From DASQHW01 sp038209365 (lineage in GTDB: Bacteria > Actinomycetota > Acidimicrobiia > IMCC26256 > PALSA-610), in NCBI GenBank assembly GCA_038209365.1, contig JBBQXS010000058.1, positions 1-22,630 of the forward strand: a DNA stretch of 22,630 bases, written 5' to 3'. Each line of letters opens with the position of its first letter. Position 1 is the first letter of the stretch. This document shows, piece after piece, positions 14,825-22,251 of the stretch. A program made the position numbers and the translations under genes. The notes beneath the pieces were generated by a model. It was not told the DNA's origin. It searched no databases and saw only the letters and a list, made by a program, of their open reading frames with translations.

Positions 14825-15259
14825 GTGGAAACCGGGTGGTTGCTTCCCGATCTCGAGGAGCCGACGGCCAGGGAGTTCTGGTTCGGATGCGCTCGTGGCG
14901 AGTTGCTGGTGCAGGCGTGCGGCGCCTGCGGCAGATGGCGCATGCCGCCGCGGCCGATGTGTCCGTACTGCCGCTCGACCGAGGTGAAGTGGGACCGCAC
15001 GTCCGGGCGTGGCCGCGTGTGGTCGTTCATCGTGGCGCATCCTCCGCTGCTCCCCGCCTACGCCGAAAAGGCGCCGTACAACGCGGTCATCGTCGAGCTC
15101 GAGGAGGACCCGACGATCCGCTACGCGGGCAACCTGGTCGCCGGTGCGGACGGCGACATCAACGAGATCGACCCCGCGACGATCGCGATCGGCGAGCCGG
15201 TGGAAGTCGTCTTCTGCCAGATCGACGACGTCAGCCTCCCGAGGTGGGTCCGGGCGTAG
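14825..15259 (+). CDS. DUF35 Zn-ribbon/OB-fold protein, Ltp partner
   Basis: The 144-aa protein has an N-terminal helix (PTAREFWFGCARGEL), a rubredoxin-like zinc ribbon with Cys32, Cys35, Cys46 and Cys49 (CGACGRW, then MCPYC), and an OB-fold with WSFIVAHPPLLPAYAEKAPY and GEPVEVVF. The size and order are those of DUF35 (DUF35_N plus OB_aCoA_assoc). In the cholesterol pathway the DUF35 domain of ChsH2 binds Ltp2 and supports aldolase activity. Standing directly behind an Ltp-type gene, with a GTG start 3 nt after its stop, this stand-alone version probably forms the same kind of complex. It lacks the MaoC hydratase domain that ChsH2 carries, so hydration must be supplied by another protein. It is the last gene of the operon. 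Confidence 0.9.
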   Translation: METGWLLPDLEEPTAREFWFGCARGELLVQACGACGRWRMPPRPMCPYCRSTEVKWDRTSGRGRVWSFIVAHPPLLPAYAEKAPYNAVIVELEEDPTIRYAGNLVAGADGDINEIDPATIAIGEPVEVVFCQIDDVSLPRWVRA

Positions 15260-15295
15260 CAGAATCGGCGCGATGTCGTTGCGGGGCGCGTGGGA

Positions 15296-15310
15296 CGCCG
15301 CGGTTCGGCG
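15296..15310. terminator. weak hairpin between convergent genes
   Basis: CGCCG, a 5-nt loop and CGGCG form a short GC stem in the 70-nt gap between the DUF35 stop and the MarR stop. There is no T-run on either side, so termination here is uncertain. Confidence 0.25.
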
Positions 15311-15329
15311 GTGAGTGCTCGGAAGACGT

Positions 15330-15833
15330 TCAACACTCGCTCGCGTGGTCGGTCGGGGGATCGTCGTCGTGCGCCGCGAGGTACGCCTCGAGCGCGGCGC
15401 GCACCACGTCGAGACGGTCGCGGCCGACGAGCGCGGCCCACTCGTCTTCGACGCCCTGCCAGCGACGTCGACCGCTCTCGAGTCTCGCCTTTCCCTCATC
15501 GGTCAGGAGGAGGACCCGGGCGCGACGATCACTCGGGTGCGGTGCGCGCCGTACGTTTCCGGTCTCCTCGAGCGCGGTGACCACCTCGGACGTCGACTGC
15601 TTGGTGATGCCGAGGTGACGCGCCAACTCGACCGTGGTCACGTCCTCCCGGTCGAGCAGGTACCGGGCTGCCAACCCGTGCACCACAGTCATCGGTGAGG
15701 AGGTCCCGCCCGCCCGCCCGGCCCCGAGTCGATCCACGAGCGCCTTGGCCGTGCGGATGACCAGGATGACGAGCTCGTCTTCGGCGGCACTGCCGGTTGG
15801 CGTGTGATCCGCGTCGATTTCGGGAGTCGTCAC
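15330..15833 (-). CDS. MarR-family transcriptional regulator
   Basis: From the GTG at 15833 the protein is 167 aa. The winged helix-turn-helix is clear: TTVELARHLGITKQSTSEVVTALEETG (about residues 66-92), then the wing HPSDRRARVLLLTDEG with the conserved DxRxR pattern. An upstream ATG (15905) would put the start across the divergent MMPL promoter, so GTG 15833 is preferred. TATACT (15845-15840) ends 6 nt before it, implying a leaderless mRNA. The acidic, His-containing tail (AAHDDDPPTDHASEC) is unusual for the family. It is divergent from the MMPL-dioxygenase pair, with a candidate operator between them, so it probably represses that transporter in response to a small aromatic or lipophilic ligand, as many MarR proteins do. 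Confidence 0.87.
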   Translation of the reverse strand: MTTPEIDADHTPTGSAAEDELVILVIRTAKALVDRLGAGRAGGTSSPMTVVHGLAARYLLDREDVTTVELARHLGITKQSTSEVVTALEETGNVRRAPHPSDRRARVLLLTDEGKARLESGRRRWQGVEDEWAALVGRDRLDVVRAALEAYLAAHDDDPPTDHASEC

Positions 15834-15839
15834 ACGCCG

Positions 15840-15847
15840 AGTATAGT
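15840..15847. promoter_or_regulatory. overlapping divergent -10 elements
   Basis: The same 8 bp reads TATACT on the minus strand (15845-15840, for MarR) and TATAGT on the plus strand (15842-15847, for the MMPL gene). The plus-strand transcript would carry a leader of about 50 nt including the GGAGG ribosome site at 15891, while the minus-strand one would begin at the GTG itself. Both are by-eye calls. Confidence 0.45.
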
Positions 15848-15860
15848 CAGGCTTCCTTAC
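15846..15860. promoter_or_regulatory. candidate MarR operator
   Basis: GTCAGG, CTT, CCTTAC is an inverted repeat with five of six bases matching in each arm. It resembles the TAAGG/CCTTA-type palindromes bound by many MarR proteins. It overlaps both predicted -10 elements or initiation regions between marR and the MMPL gene, so binding would repress both. Confidence 0.45.
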
Positions 15861-15890
15861 CAATTCCCCCCGTATTCCTCCCGTCCCCCC

Positions 15891-15895
15891 GGAGG
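15891..15895 (+). promoter_or_regulatory. Shine-Dalgarno of the MMPL gene
   Basis: GGAGG is 8 nt before the ATG at 15904. It is one of very few clear ribosome binding sites in front of a first-in-operon gene here and supports that start. Confidence 0.7.
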
Positions 15896-15903
15896 TCGTC
15901 TCC

Positions 15904-18114
15904 ATGTCGCTGCGCGCCCTCGCTCGCTTTTGCTACCAGCGTCGCCGTCTGGTCGTCGGGCTGTGGTTGGCAACCCTCGTGAGCATCAACGTGCTCGCCT
16001 CGGTGCTCGGCACGAACTTCACGACGAACTTCAGCGCGCCGAACACGGAGTCGACGCGCGCGTCGAACTTGCTCTCCGCCAACTTCAAGGCGCAGTCGGG
16101 CGACGGCGTGCAGGTCGTGTTCAAGGGCACGCCCTCGATGCACGATCCTGCGGTCGAACGACAAGTCGAAGAGCTCACGGCCGCGCTCGCGCACGTTCCG
16201 CACATCATCAGTGTGAGCGACCCGTACGCGTCGCCGGGCGGCGTCTCGCAGTCGGGCACAGTGGCGTTGGCGAACGCGCAGCTCGACGGCAAGGCGCAGG
16301 ACATTCCCAACTCCGTCGGCACGCACTTGATCAAGATCGCGGAGGCGCATTCGACGCCGCAGCTCGAGGTCCGGCTCGGGGGTCAGCTCATCCAGCAATC
16401 GGAACGACCGTCGTTGTCCGGCGAAGGTATCGGCATCCTCGCCGCGATCGTCATCTTGCTGATCGCGTTCGGGTCGCTGCTCGCGATGGCGCTGCCGATC
16501 GTCGTCGCACTCTCCGGTATCGCGGTCGGTCTTCCGATCATTGGTCTGCTCACACACGTCTATCCGCTGCAGAGCTTTGCCACGACCTTGGCCACGATGA
16601 TCGGCATCGGAGTGGGCATCGACTACGCCCTGTTCGTCGTGACCCGTTATCGGCAAGGGCTCCACGCGGGCCTCGCCCCCGAGGACGCAGTGATCACCGC
16701 GATCGACACGTCGGGAAGGGCTGTCCTGTTCGCGGGTCTCACCGTCATCATCGCGTTGCTCGGCATGCTTGCGATCGGCCTGTCGTTCATCAGCGGCCTC
16801 GGGATCGGCGCGGCGGCGGTCGTCGCGCTCACGGTCGCGGCCGCGGTCACGTTGTTGCCGGCGGTGCTCGGCTTCGTCGGCACGAACATTGACAAGTGGC
16901 GGCTTCCGTGGGTGCACAACGACGGCGACGGTACGCGCGAGACCGTGTGGCATCGCTGGAGCCGGTTCGTCCAGCGGCACGCGTGGGCGTTGACCATCGC
17001 CGGGCTCGCGGTCGTGCTGGCACTGGCGTTGCCGGTGCTTTCCCTGCGCCTCGGATTCACCGACGCCGGCAACGACCCGGCCGGCACGCAGACCCGTCAG
17101 GCCTATGACCTCCTCTCCGAAGGCTTCGGGCCCGGCTTCAACGGCCCGTTCCTCCTCGCGATCGAGCTCCCCTCGGGCGGCAATCACACCGCCGAACTCG
17201 CGAACCTCGAATCCGCGATCGGCGCGACGCCGGGCGTCTCGTCGGTTGCGCCCGCCGTCACCAACCCTGCCGGCACGACTGCCGTGATGCGCGTGTATCC
17301 GAAGACCGCGCCGCAGGACGAGGCCACCAGCTCGCTGTTGCACCATCTGCGTCACGACGTCATCCCGCAGGCGACCGCGGGCTCGGGCGCAAAGGTCTAT
17401 GTGGGCGGTTTCGCGGCCCTGACCGACGACTTCTCGAACTTGCTCGGTCAGCGGCTGCCGCTGTTCATCGGCGTCGTGATCCTGCTGAGCTTCTTGTTGC
17501 TGATGGCCGTGTTCCGCTCGATCCTCGTACCGCTCAAAGCGGCGATCATGAACTTGCTGTCGGTCGGCGCGGCGTACGGTGTGATCGTCATGATCTTCCA
17601 GTTCGGCTGGGGGAAGGACCTCGTCGGCGTCGGCAAGGAGGGCCCGATCCAGGCGTTCCTGCCCATCATGATGTTCGCCATCCTGTTCGGTCTCTCGATG
17701 GACTACGAGGTGTTCCTGCTCTCGCGGATCCGCGAGGAGTACCTGCGCACGGGCGACAACCGCGAGGCCGTCGCCGACGGGCTGTCTGCCACCGCTCGGG
17801 TCATCACTGCTGCCGCCGCGATCATGTGCACCTTCTTCTTGGCGTTCGTGCTCGGCGACAACATCATCATCAAGCTGTTCGGCATCGGGTTCGCAAGCGC
17901 GATCTTCATCGACGCGACGCTCATCCGGTTGGTGATCGTGCCGTCCACGATGGAGTTGCTCGGCGACGCGAACTGGTGGTTGCCGCGTTGGCTCGATCGC
18001 ATCCTCCCCCACCTCGATGTCGAGGGACCGGCGATCGAGCCCGCGCCCGCGGCGCCGCCCGGCGAGGATCCTGACGCCCCCGCGGTCGTGACCGTCGGCG
18101 GTGCCCGGCGGTGA
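15904..18114 (+). CDS. MMPL/RND-family transporter
   Basis: The 736-aa protein has the two-fold RND-like MMPL layout: TM1 near residues 14-34, a periplasmic domain to about 175, TM2-6 (about 178-325), TM7 near 360-380, a second periplasmic domain to about 515, then TM8-12 to about 690. The proton-relay Asp-Tyr pairs appear as GIGVGIDYALFVVTRYRQG in the first half and LFGLSMDYEVFLLSRIREEY in the second, matching the paired motifs of MmpL3 and related exporters. MMPL proteins use the proton gradient to move lipids, siderophores or drugs across the membrane. GGAGG (15891-15895) lies 8 nt before the ATG. The stop overlaps the dioxygenase start. A divergent MarR gene suggests inducible export. The substrate is unknown. 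Confidence 0.92.
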   Translation: MSLRALARFCYQRRRLVVGLWLATLVSINVLASVLGTNFTTNFSAPNTESTRASNLLSANFKAQSGDGVQVVFKGTPSMHDPAVERQVEELTAALAHVPHIISVSDPYASPGGVSQSGTVALANAQLDGKAQDIPNSVGTHLIKIAEAHSTPQLEVRLGGQLIQQSERPSLSGEGIGILAAIVILLIAFGSLLAMALPIVVALSGIAVGLPIIGLLTHVYPLQSFATTLATMIGIGVGIDYALFVVTRYRQGLHAGLAPEDAVITAIDTSGRAVLFAGLTVIIALLGMLAIGLSFISGLGIGAAAVVALTVAAAVTLLPAVLGFVGTNIDKWRLPWVHNDGDGTRETVWHRWSRFVQRHAWALTIAGLAVVLALALPVLSLRLGFTDAGNDPAGTQTRQAYDLLSEGFGPGFNGPFLLAIELPSGGNHTAELANLESAIGATPGVSSVAPAVTNPAGTTAVMRVYPKTAPQDEATSSLLHHLRHDVIPQATAGSGAKVYVGGFAALTDDFSNLLGQRLPLFIGVVILLSFLLLMAVFRSILVPLKAAIMNLLSVGAAYGVIVMIFQFGWGKDLVGVGKEGPIQAFLPIMMFAILFGLSMDYEVFLLSRIREEYLRTGDNREAVADGLSATARVITAAAAIMCTFFLAFVLGDNIIIKLFGIGFASAIFIDATLIRLVIVPSTMELLGDANWWLPRWLDRILPHLDVEGPAIEPAPAAPPGEDPDAPAVVTVGGARR

Positions 18115-18944
18115 TCTCGCGACCGCATCCCTGGAACGGCGACTTTCGATGGGTGACACCACGCGGCCCGTTCCGGCGCGTCACCGTCGAGCAAGCCGCG
18201 CAGTTCGACGAGCTCGGGTTCGTCGTGCTGGAGGACATGTTCGAACCTGGGCTGATCGAACGCGTCACCGAAGAGCTCGACAGGTTCGAGCTGAACGTCG
18301 ACGCGTTCCTCCGCACCCAGGCCGACGAACGCATGATGATCGCCGAATCAGGGGCGATCACGTTCACGCCGCACCTCGTCGCGCAGTCTGAGATTGCACG
18401 GACGTTCGCGACACACGACGTCTTCCTCGACCTGTGCGACGACCTCCTCGGTCCCGACGTCGACATGTACTGGGATCAGGCCGTCCAGAAGAAGCCGGAG
18501 AAGCCGCGCCGCTTCCCGTGGCACCAGGACAACGGCTACACCTTCATCGAACCGCAGCAGTACCTGACGTGTTGGGTCGCGCTGACCGACGCGACCGTCG
18601 ACAACGGGTGCCCCTGGGTCGCGCCCGGCATGCACCGCTTGGGCACACTCGCCCACCGCTACATCGACCCGCTCGGGTACGAGTGCTTCGAGGAACCGGC
18701 GTCGAAGCTCGCGGCACCGGTTCGCGCCGGTGGCATCGTCGTGTTCTCGTCGCTGACACCGCACATGACCGGACCGAACGTGACGAGTGAAGTACGCAAG
18801 GCGTACATCCTCCAGTACTCGCACGCGGGATCAGAGGTGCTCCGCGGTGACCCTGACGCCGGTCCCCCGCTTCATCGGGAGCCGTGCAACGACCCGAAGC
18901 GTCAGTTCCCGATTCTGCGATCCGGCGTGCGTGTCGACACGTAG
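18111..18944 (+). CDS. phytanoyl-CoA dioxygenase (PhyH) family Fe(II)/2-oxoglutarate oxygenase
   Basis: The 277-aa protein has the facial triad and 2-oxoglutarate arginine of the PhyH family: FPWHQDNGY (His138, Asp140), SLTPHMTGPN (His218) and VRKAYILQY (Arg229). The N-terminal FDELGFVVLEDMFEPGLIERV is the family's opening helix and strand. Members hydroxylate an unactivated carbon, for example the alpha position of phytanoyl-CoA or of secondary metabolites, using O2 and 2-oxoglutarate in the cytosol. The GTG at 18111 overlaps the MMPL stop (GTGA), so the two are co-translated, which suggests the oxygenase and the transporter act on related lipophilic compounds. It converges on the membrane-protein gene with a 54-nt gap. 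The substrate is not identifiable. Confidence 0.9.
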   Translation: MISRPHPWNGDFRWVTPRGPFRRVTVEQAAQFDELGFVVLEDMFEPGLIERVTEELDRFELNVDAFLRTQADERMMIAESGAITFTPHLVAQSEIARTFATHDVFLDLCDDLLGPDVDMYWDQAVQKKPEKPRRFPWHQDNGYTFIEPQQYLTCWVALTDATVDNGCPWVAPGMHRLGTLAHRYIDPLGYECFEEPASKLAAPVRAGGIVVFSSLTPHMTGPNVTSEVRKAYILQYSHAGSEVLRGDPDAGPPLHREPCNDPKRQFPILRSGVRVDT

Positions 18945-18998
18945 AGAATCCGGGCACGGGCAGCCATCCCGCAGTGACGACGCGTTCCGCCACCGGCG

Positions 18999-20831
18999 CT
19001 ATCCGGCGAGCTCGACAAGATACGCGCCGGGGAGGCGAACGACGTCCCGCGCGACACCGGCGGGAAGGCGATCGAGCATCGATCGCGCGGTGGCATCGCT
19101 GTACCGGCCGGCGCGGTCGGCGGCCAACGTCGACGTCAGGCTGCGCGGGCTGGGGGTCCCGATCAGTTTGGTGCGGAGCACCACGTACCGGACGTCGAGC
19201 CGTCGCGCTTCGGCAAGCGCCGCCGCCGAAGGGAACGTATCGAGTGTGGCAGCCTCCTCGTCGAACCCCTTGGGTTCGAAGCCCGAGTACCCGTTGACGC
19301 GCGGATTCCCGTCGCGCAGCGCAAGGAGTTGGCGGGGCGCTTCGACATACGGCCAGAGCACGCCACGCGCGATCCCCGAGATGGGCAGCTCGAGCACGAC
19401 ACCGCGCGGCCGCGCCCGCAAGGCAACGTCGACACCACCGTCATCGCGCGACGTCGGAACGCGCACCATATAGAGGCCGAGCGCCGCTTCGGCGCAGACC
19501 AGACCGGCGAGCACCGCTGCGACGAGCACACGCGTCCGACCACGCAACCGCGCGAGGAGCGCGTCGACGCCGACAGCCGCGCACAACACCAGCGCGAGCT
19601 CAGCTGCGAGCGCGAGACGCGCGGGGGAACGGATACCTGCGAAGCCTGGAACGAAGTGGCGAAACGCGACGAACGGCAGGAACACGCGATGACCTCGGAA
19701 CCGGAACCAGTCCCCGAACGACAGCACGAGGCACGTCGCACCGGCGACCGAGACGAGCATCAGTGCGCGGGGGCGCCCGCGGCGCACCCCTCGGCGCCGC
19801 GCCTCGCGGATGAGCACCACGGCACCGACGATGCCGAATCCGAACGCGATCATGCCCGGAAACAGGCGGTTCTCGAGCGTCCGCAGGCCCGTGTGCGAGC
19901 GCGGCGCGATCTGGGGCACATGGCCCAGCAGGTAACTCGTCGGGCCGGCCGCGAGGAAGTCATCAAGGTGCGCTCCGAGCACCGGGTTGAAGTCGCGCCG
20001 GAACTCGGAATGCTGCTGCAGGCGTAAGTACTGCACACCGATCGGCAGGACGAGCAACGCGACCACGGCTGCCGCCGCCGCGAGCGACACCACGGACGAT
20101 CGGCGTTCGCCGCGCGGGAGCGTAAGAAGCCAGCCAACGCTCACGACCGCGATGACGACGCCCATCATCGCCCCGTAGTAACTGGCGGTCAGCGTCAGGG
20201 CGGCAAACGCGAGGCCGAGCTCGATGCCGCGCCGGTACGAGGGCGCATCGAGCATTCGCAGCAACAGCAACAGCACGAGAGGTACGAGTGCGCCGCCGAT
20301 GACGAGCTGGAGGTGAACTTGGTGTGCGAGTCGAACGACTGCATAGGTGTATGCGAACGCGGCCACGAATGCGGCGCCCCAGTGTCTGACGAAGCGCCGC
20401 GCCAGGCGGTAGGTACACCACGACGACAGCACCCATGCGCCAAGGGAGATGAGGTTCAACGCGACCACGTCGCCGAGAACGAGTCGCAACGGCCAGTGCA
20501 CGATGGCAACCGGCAGCATCGTGTCGCTGTACGCCAATGTGTTCTGCGCAGGGGAGAAGATCGGCGCGTTCCAGAGCGCGTTCCACCCGTGTGGAATGCC
20601 CGTCTCCACCGAGCGGACGATCCAGAAGGTCAGCAGCCCGTCGCCCGAGTCGCCGGGGATGAAGGTCCGAAAACGCGAGAGGTTGGGAAACGTGAGCCCG
20701 ATCGCGACCACCGTGAACGCGGCGAGCAGCAATGCGGCCGGCGGATCGCGCGGCGCCGGCGGTCGGGCAAATGCGGTGTCGGCGTCCGCGTCCGGCGAGT
20801 GCTCGGTCGTGGTCACCGCCGACGGCCGCAC
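18999..20831 (-). CDS. large polytopic membrane protein, GT-C glycosyltransferase-like
   Basis: The 610-aa protein has about eleven or twelve membrane segments between residues 33 and 460 and a soluble C-terminal part of about 150 residues. The first loop holds FIPGDSGDGLLTFW, an acidic loop of the sort GT-C transferases use at the active site, followed by WNALWNAPIFSPAQNTLAYSD. The C-terminal region (VVLELPISG, VNGYSGFEP, RYVVLRTK) resembles that of YfhO-like and other uncharacterised GT-C membrane proteins. A lipid-linked sugar transferase role is plausible but unproven. The GTG at 20831 is favoured because TACGGT ends 6 nt upstream; GTG 20816 is the alternative. It is divergent from the methyltransferase and convergent with the dioxygenase. 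Confidence 0.75.
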   Translation of the reverse strand: MRPSAVTTTEHSPDADADTAFARPPAPRDPPAALLLAAFTVVAIGLTFPNLSRFRTFIPGDSGDGLLTFWIVRSVETGIPHGWNALWNAPIFSPAQNTLAYSDTMLPVAIVHWPLRLVLGDVVALNLISLGAWVLSSWCTYRLARRFVRHWGAAFVAAFAYTYAVVRLAHQVHLQLVIGGALVPLVLLLLLRMLDAPSYRRGIELGLAFAALTLTASYYGAMMGVVIAVVSVGWLLTLPRGERRSSVVSLAAAAAVVALLVLPIGVQYLRLQQHSEFRRDFNPVLGAHLDDFLAAGPTSYLLGHVPQIAPRSHTGLRTLENRLFPGMIAFGFGIVGAVVLIREARRRGVRRGRPRALMLVSVAGATCLVLSFGDWFRFRGHRVFLPFVAFRHFVPGFAGIRSPARLALAAELALVLCAAVGVDALLARLRGRTRVLVAAVLAGLVCAEAALGLYMVRVPTSRDDGGVDVALRARPRGVVLELPISGIARGVLWPYVEAPRQLLALRDGNPRVNGYSGFEPKGFDEEAATLDTFPSAAALAEARRLDVRYVVLRTKLIGTPSPRSLTSTLAADRAGRYSDATARSMLDRLPAGVARDVVRLPGAYLVELAG

Positions 20832-20837
20832 GGCGTG

Positions 20838-20843
20838 ACCGTA
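20838..20843 (-). promoter_or_regulatory. -10 element of the GT-C-like gene
   Basis: TACGGT on the minus strand ends 6 nt before the GTG at 20831. No ribosome binding site is present, which again fits a leaderless start. Confidence 0.35.
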
Positions 20844-20845
20844 CT

Positions 20846-20865
20846 CCCTCGGCGGCGACCGAGGG
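20846..20865. repeat. 7-bp perfect inverted repeat in divergent promoter region
   Basis: CCCTCGG (20846-20852), a 6-nt loop and CCGAGGG (20859-20865) lie directly upstream of the predicted -10 of the GT-C-like gene, where a repressor site would overlap the promoter. On RNA from an upstream start it could fold as a hairpin. Confidence 0.5.
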
Positions 20866-20905
20866 CTCCTTACGGCGCTTCCTGTGCGCGGCGCGCGCGT
20901 GGAGC

Positions 20906-20911
20906 TAGCGT
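20906..20911 (+). promoter_or_regulatory. -10 element of the methyltransferase gene
   Basis: TAGCGT ends 7 nt before the ATG at 20919, the same hexamer and spacing as in front of the DUF2277 gene. No -35 or Shine-Dalgarno is evident. Confidence 0.35.
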
Positions 20912-20918
20912 CCGGCCG

Positions 20919-21929
20919 ATGGCAACGGTGACGCGTTCGAGTTCATACCTCCTCACTGCGCGCCGGAAGTCCGCCGGCGCGCTGCGTCGCATCGCGCGCC
21001 GCGTCGGGCCGGCGGCGGAGCTGCCGGAGAGGCCGCCTCTCGTCGCAACGTCGCAACCGCTGGCCGCGCCGCGCTACCGAGCAGTCACGCCGAAGCCGGA
21101 GGACGAGCGCACCGTTCCCCCGTGGCCGGCGCCGATCGCCGCGGGACGTCGGGGCCAACTCGACCACGAGTTCCAGGCTCGCCAGGCAGCGCGCCGCGCC
21201 GACATCGAGCCGGGCGATTGCGAGTGGTACCACGAGGTCACGTTGCGCGACGGCGAACGCATCGCGGGAGCGTGGGACCTGAACGGCAATGAGACGCAAT
21301 ACCTGGGTGGCATCGACCTTCCGGGCACACGGGTGCTCGAGATGGGTCCCGCGTCGGGTCATCTCACCTTCCACATGGAACGGTGCGGCGCGACGGTCGT
21401 GGCCCTCGACGCCGGTTTCGACGCGAGCATCGACATGGTCGGCGCGGGCGACATCGAAGCAGACGAAGTGAAGGTCATGCGCTTCATCGGCCAAGTACAG
21501 AATTCGTGGTGGTGGCTCAAGCGCCACTACGACGGCGGCGCGAAAGCCGTCTACGGCAGTATCTACGACCTCCCCGACGACTTGGGCCGCTTCGACACGA
21601 CCGTGTTCGCGGCGATCCTCTTGCACTTACGCGACCCGTACCTCGCGCTCCAACGCGCCGCCCGCATCACCGATGGCGCCGTCGTCGTCACCGACGTCGT
21701 TCCCCCGGGCTTGACCGATTGGCACGAAAGCAGGGTGGTGTTCCATCCCGTCGAAGGAAACCGCAACTCGTGGTGGCAGCTGTCGCCAGCATTGATTCAG
21801 CGGATGCTCGCGACCCTCTATTTGCCCAACCAAACCGTCACCCGCCATTTTCAATACACCCGGCCTTGGCACGACATCACCAGGGCTATGGAGCCCGTCG
21901 AGTTCTACACGATCGTCGCGCGCCGCTGA
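20919..21929 (+). CDS. SAM-dependent methyltransferase, CmoB-like (Methyltransf_9 type)
   Basis: From the ATG at 20919 the protein is 336 aa. A basic, Pro/Ala/Arg-rich N-terminal region of about 80 residues precedes CEWYHEVTLRDGERIAG (about 107-123), a layout shared with CmoB-type enzymes. Motif I is RVLEMGPASGHLTFHMERCGATVVALDAG (about 140-168), and TTVFAAILLHLRDPYLALQRAARI (about 227-250) is the motif IV-post region. The C-terminus SWWQLSPALIQRMLATLYL matches the family's NPTWW-type segment. CmoB modifies tRNA wobble uridine, but many actinobacterial relatives are sugar or small-molecule O-methyltransferases. Its place beside a GT-C-like membrane protein favours a glycan or lipid target, as an inference. 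The acceptor is unknown. Start chosen by the -10 at 20906 and divergence from the neighbour. Confidence 0.83.
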   Translation: MATVTRSSSYLLTARRKSAGALRRIARRVGPAAELPERPPLVATSQPLAAPRYRAVTPKPEDERTVPPWPAPIAAGRRGQLDHEFQARQAARRADIEPGDCEWYHEVTLRDGERIAGAWDLNGNETQYLGGIDLPGTRVLEMGPASGHLTFHMERCGATVVALDAGFDASIDMVGAGDIEADEVKVMRFIGQVQNSWWWLKRHYDGGAKAVYGSIYDLPDDLGRFDTTVFAAILLHLRDPYLALQRAARITDGAVVVTDVVPPGLTDWHESRVVFHPVEGNRNSWWQLSPALIQRMLATLYLPNQTVTRHFQYTRPWHDITRAMEPVEFYTIVARR

Positions 21930-22251
21930 CTGCTCGCAGCACGCACTGCGACGGGTCGGTGCCCCGCGATGATGTCGGCCAGTTCGTAGAGTGCGCCGTA
22001 CTTCCAAGAGCGCGTCATCGCGTCGGTGGAAGCGGTCGTCGTGCTGCGGGCCTTTCTGTTGTTGCGGCGCATTGCGTCCTCGATTCGGCATTGGAGGCTG
22101 ATCCTCCGTACTCCTTGATCTTGCGCGCGCAGTGGACGCAGTTCCGTTGGCCTGCTCACGCCGTCTGCGTGCGCGAGCCGACACAACGATTCGACCCGTG
22201 CCGAACCTGCGGCAGGATCAAGCGCCCGGGAGTTTTCGGCTTGTTCGGGCG
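21930..22251. other. 322-nt gap with no convincing gene
   Basis: No open frame here looks like a real protein. The minus-strand frame 21905-22072 (55 aa, with KYGALYELADIIAG) overlaps the methyltransferase end and has no ribosome site; a frameshifted remnant is possible. Two inverted repeats are present: GGAGG/CCTCC at 22093-22107 with a 5-nt loop, and CGCCCG/CGGGCG at 22223-22251 with a 17-nt loop just behind the stop of the next minus-strand gene. The second might help terminate that gene, though it has no T-run. Nothing else is seen. Confidence 0.5.

Noticed and set aside
15273..15314. 13-codon plus-strand frame between DUF35 and marR
   Set aside because: Too short, no ribosome binding site, and no recognisable peptide.
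15847..18162. 771-aa minus-strand open frame opposite the MMPL gene
   Set aside because: Composition is dominated by Arg, Asp, His and Glu without motifs, as expected for the reverse strand of a GC-rich membrane protein gene; the plus-strand MMPL motifs are unambiguous.
21905..22072. 55-aa minus-strand frame behind the methyltransferase
   Set aside because: It overlaps the methyltransferase 3' end, has no ribosome binding site and matches no family I know; mentioned under the gap only as a possible remnant.
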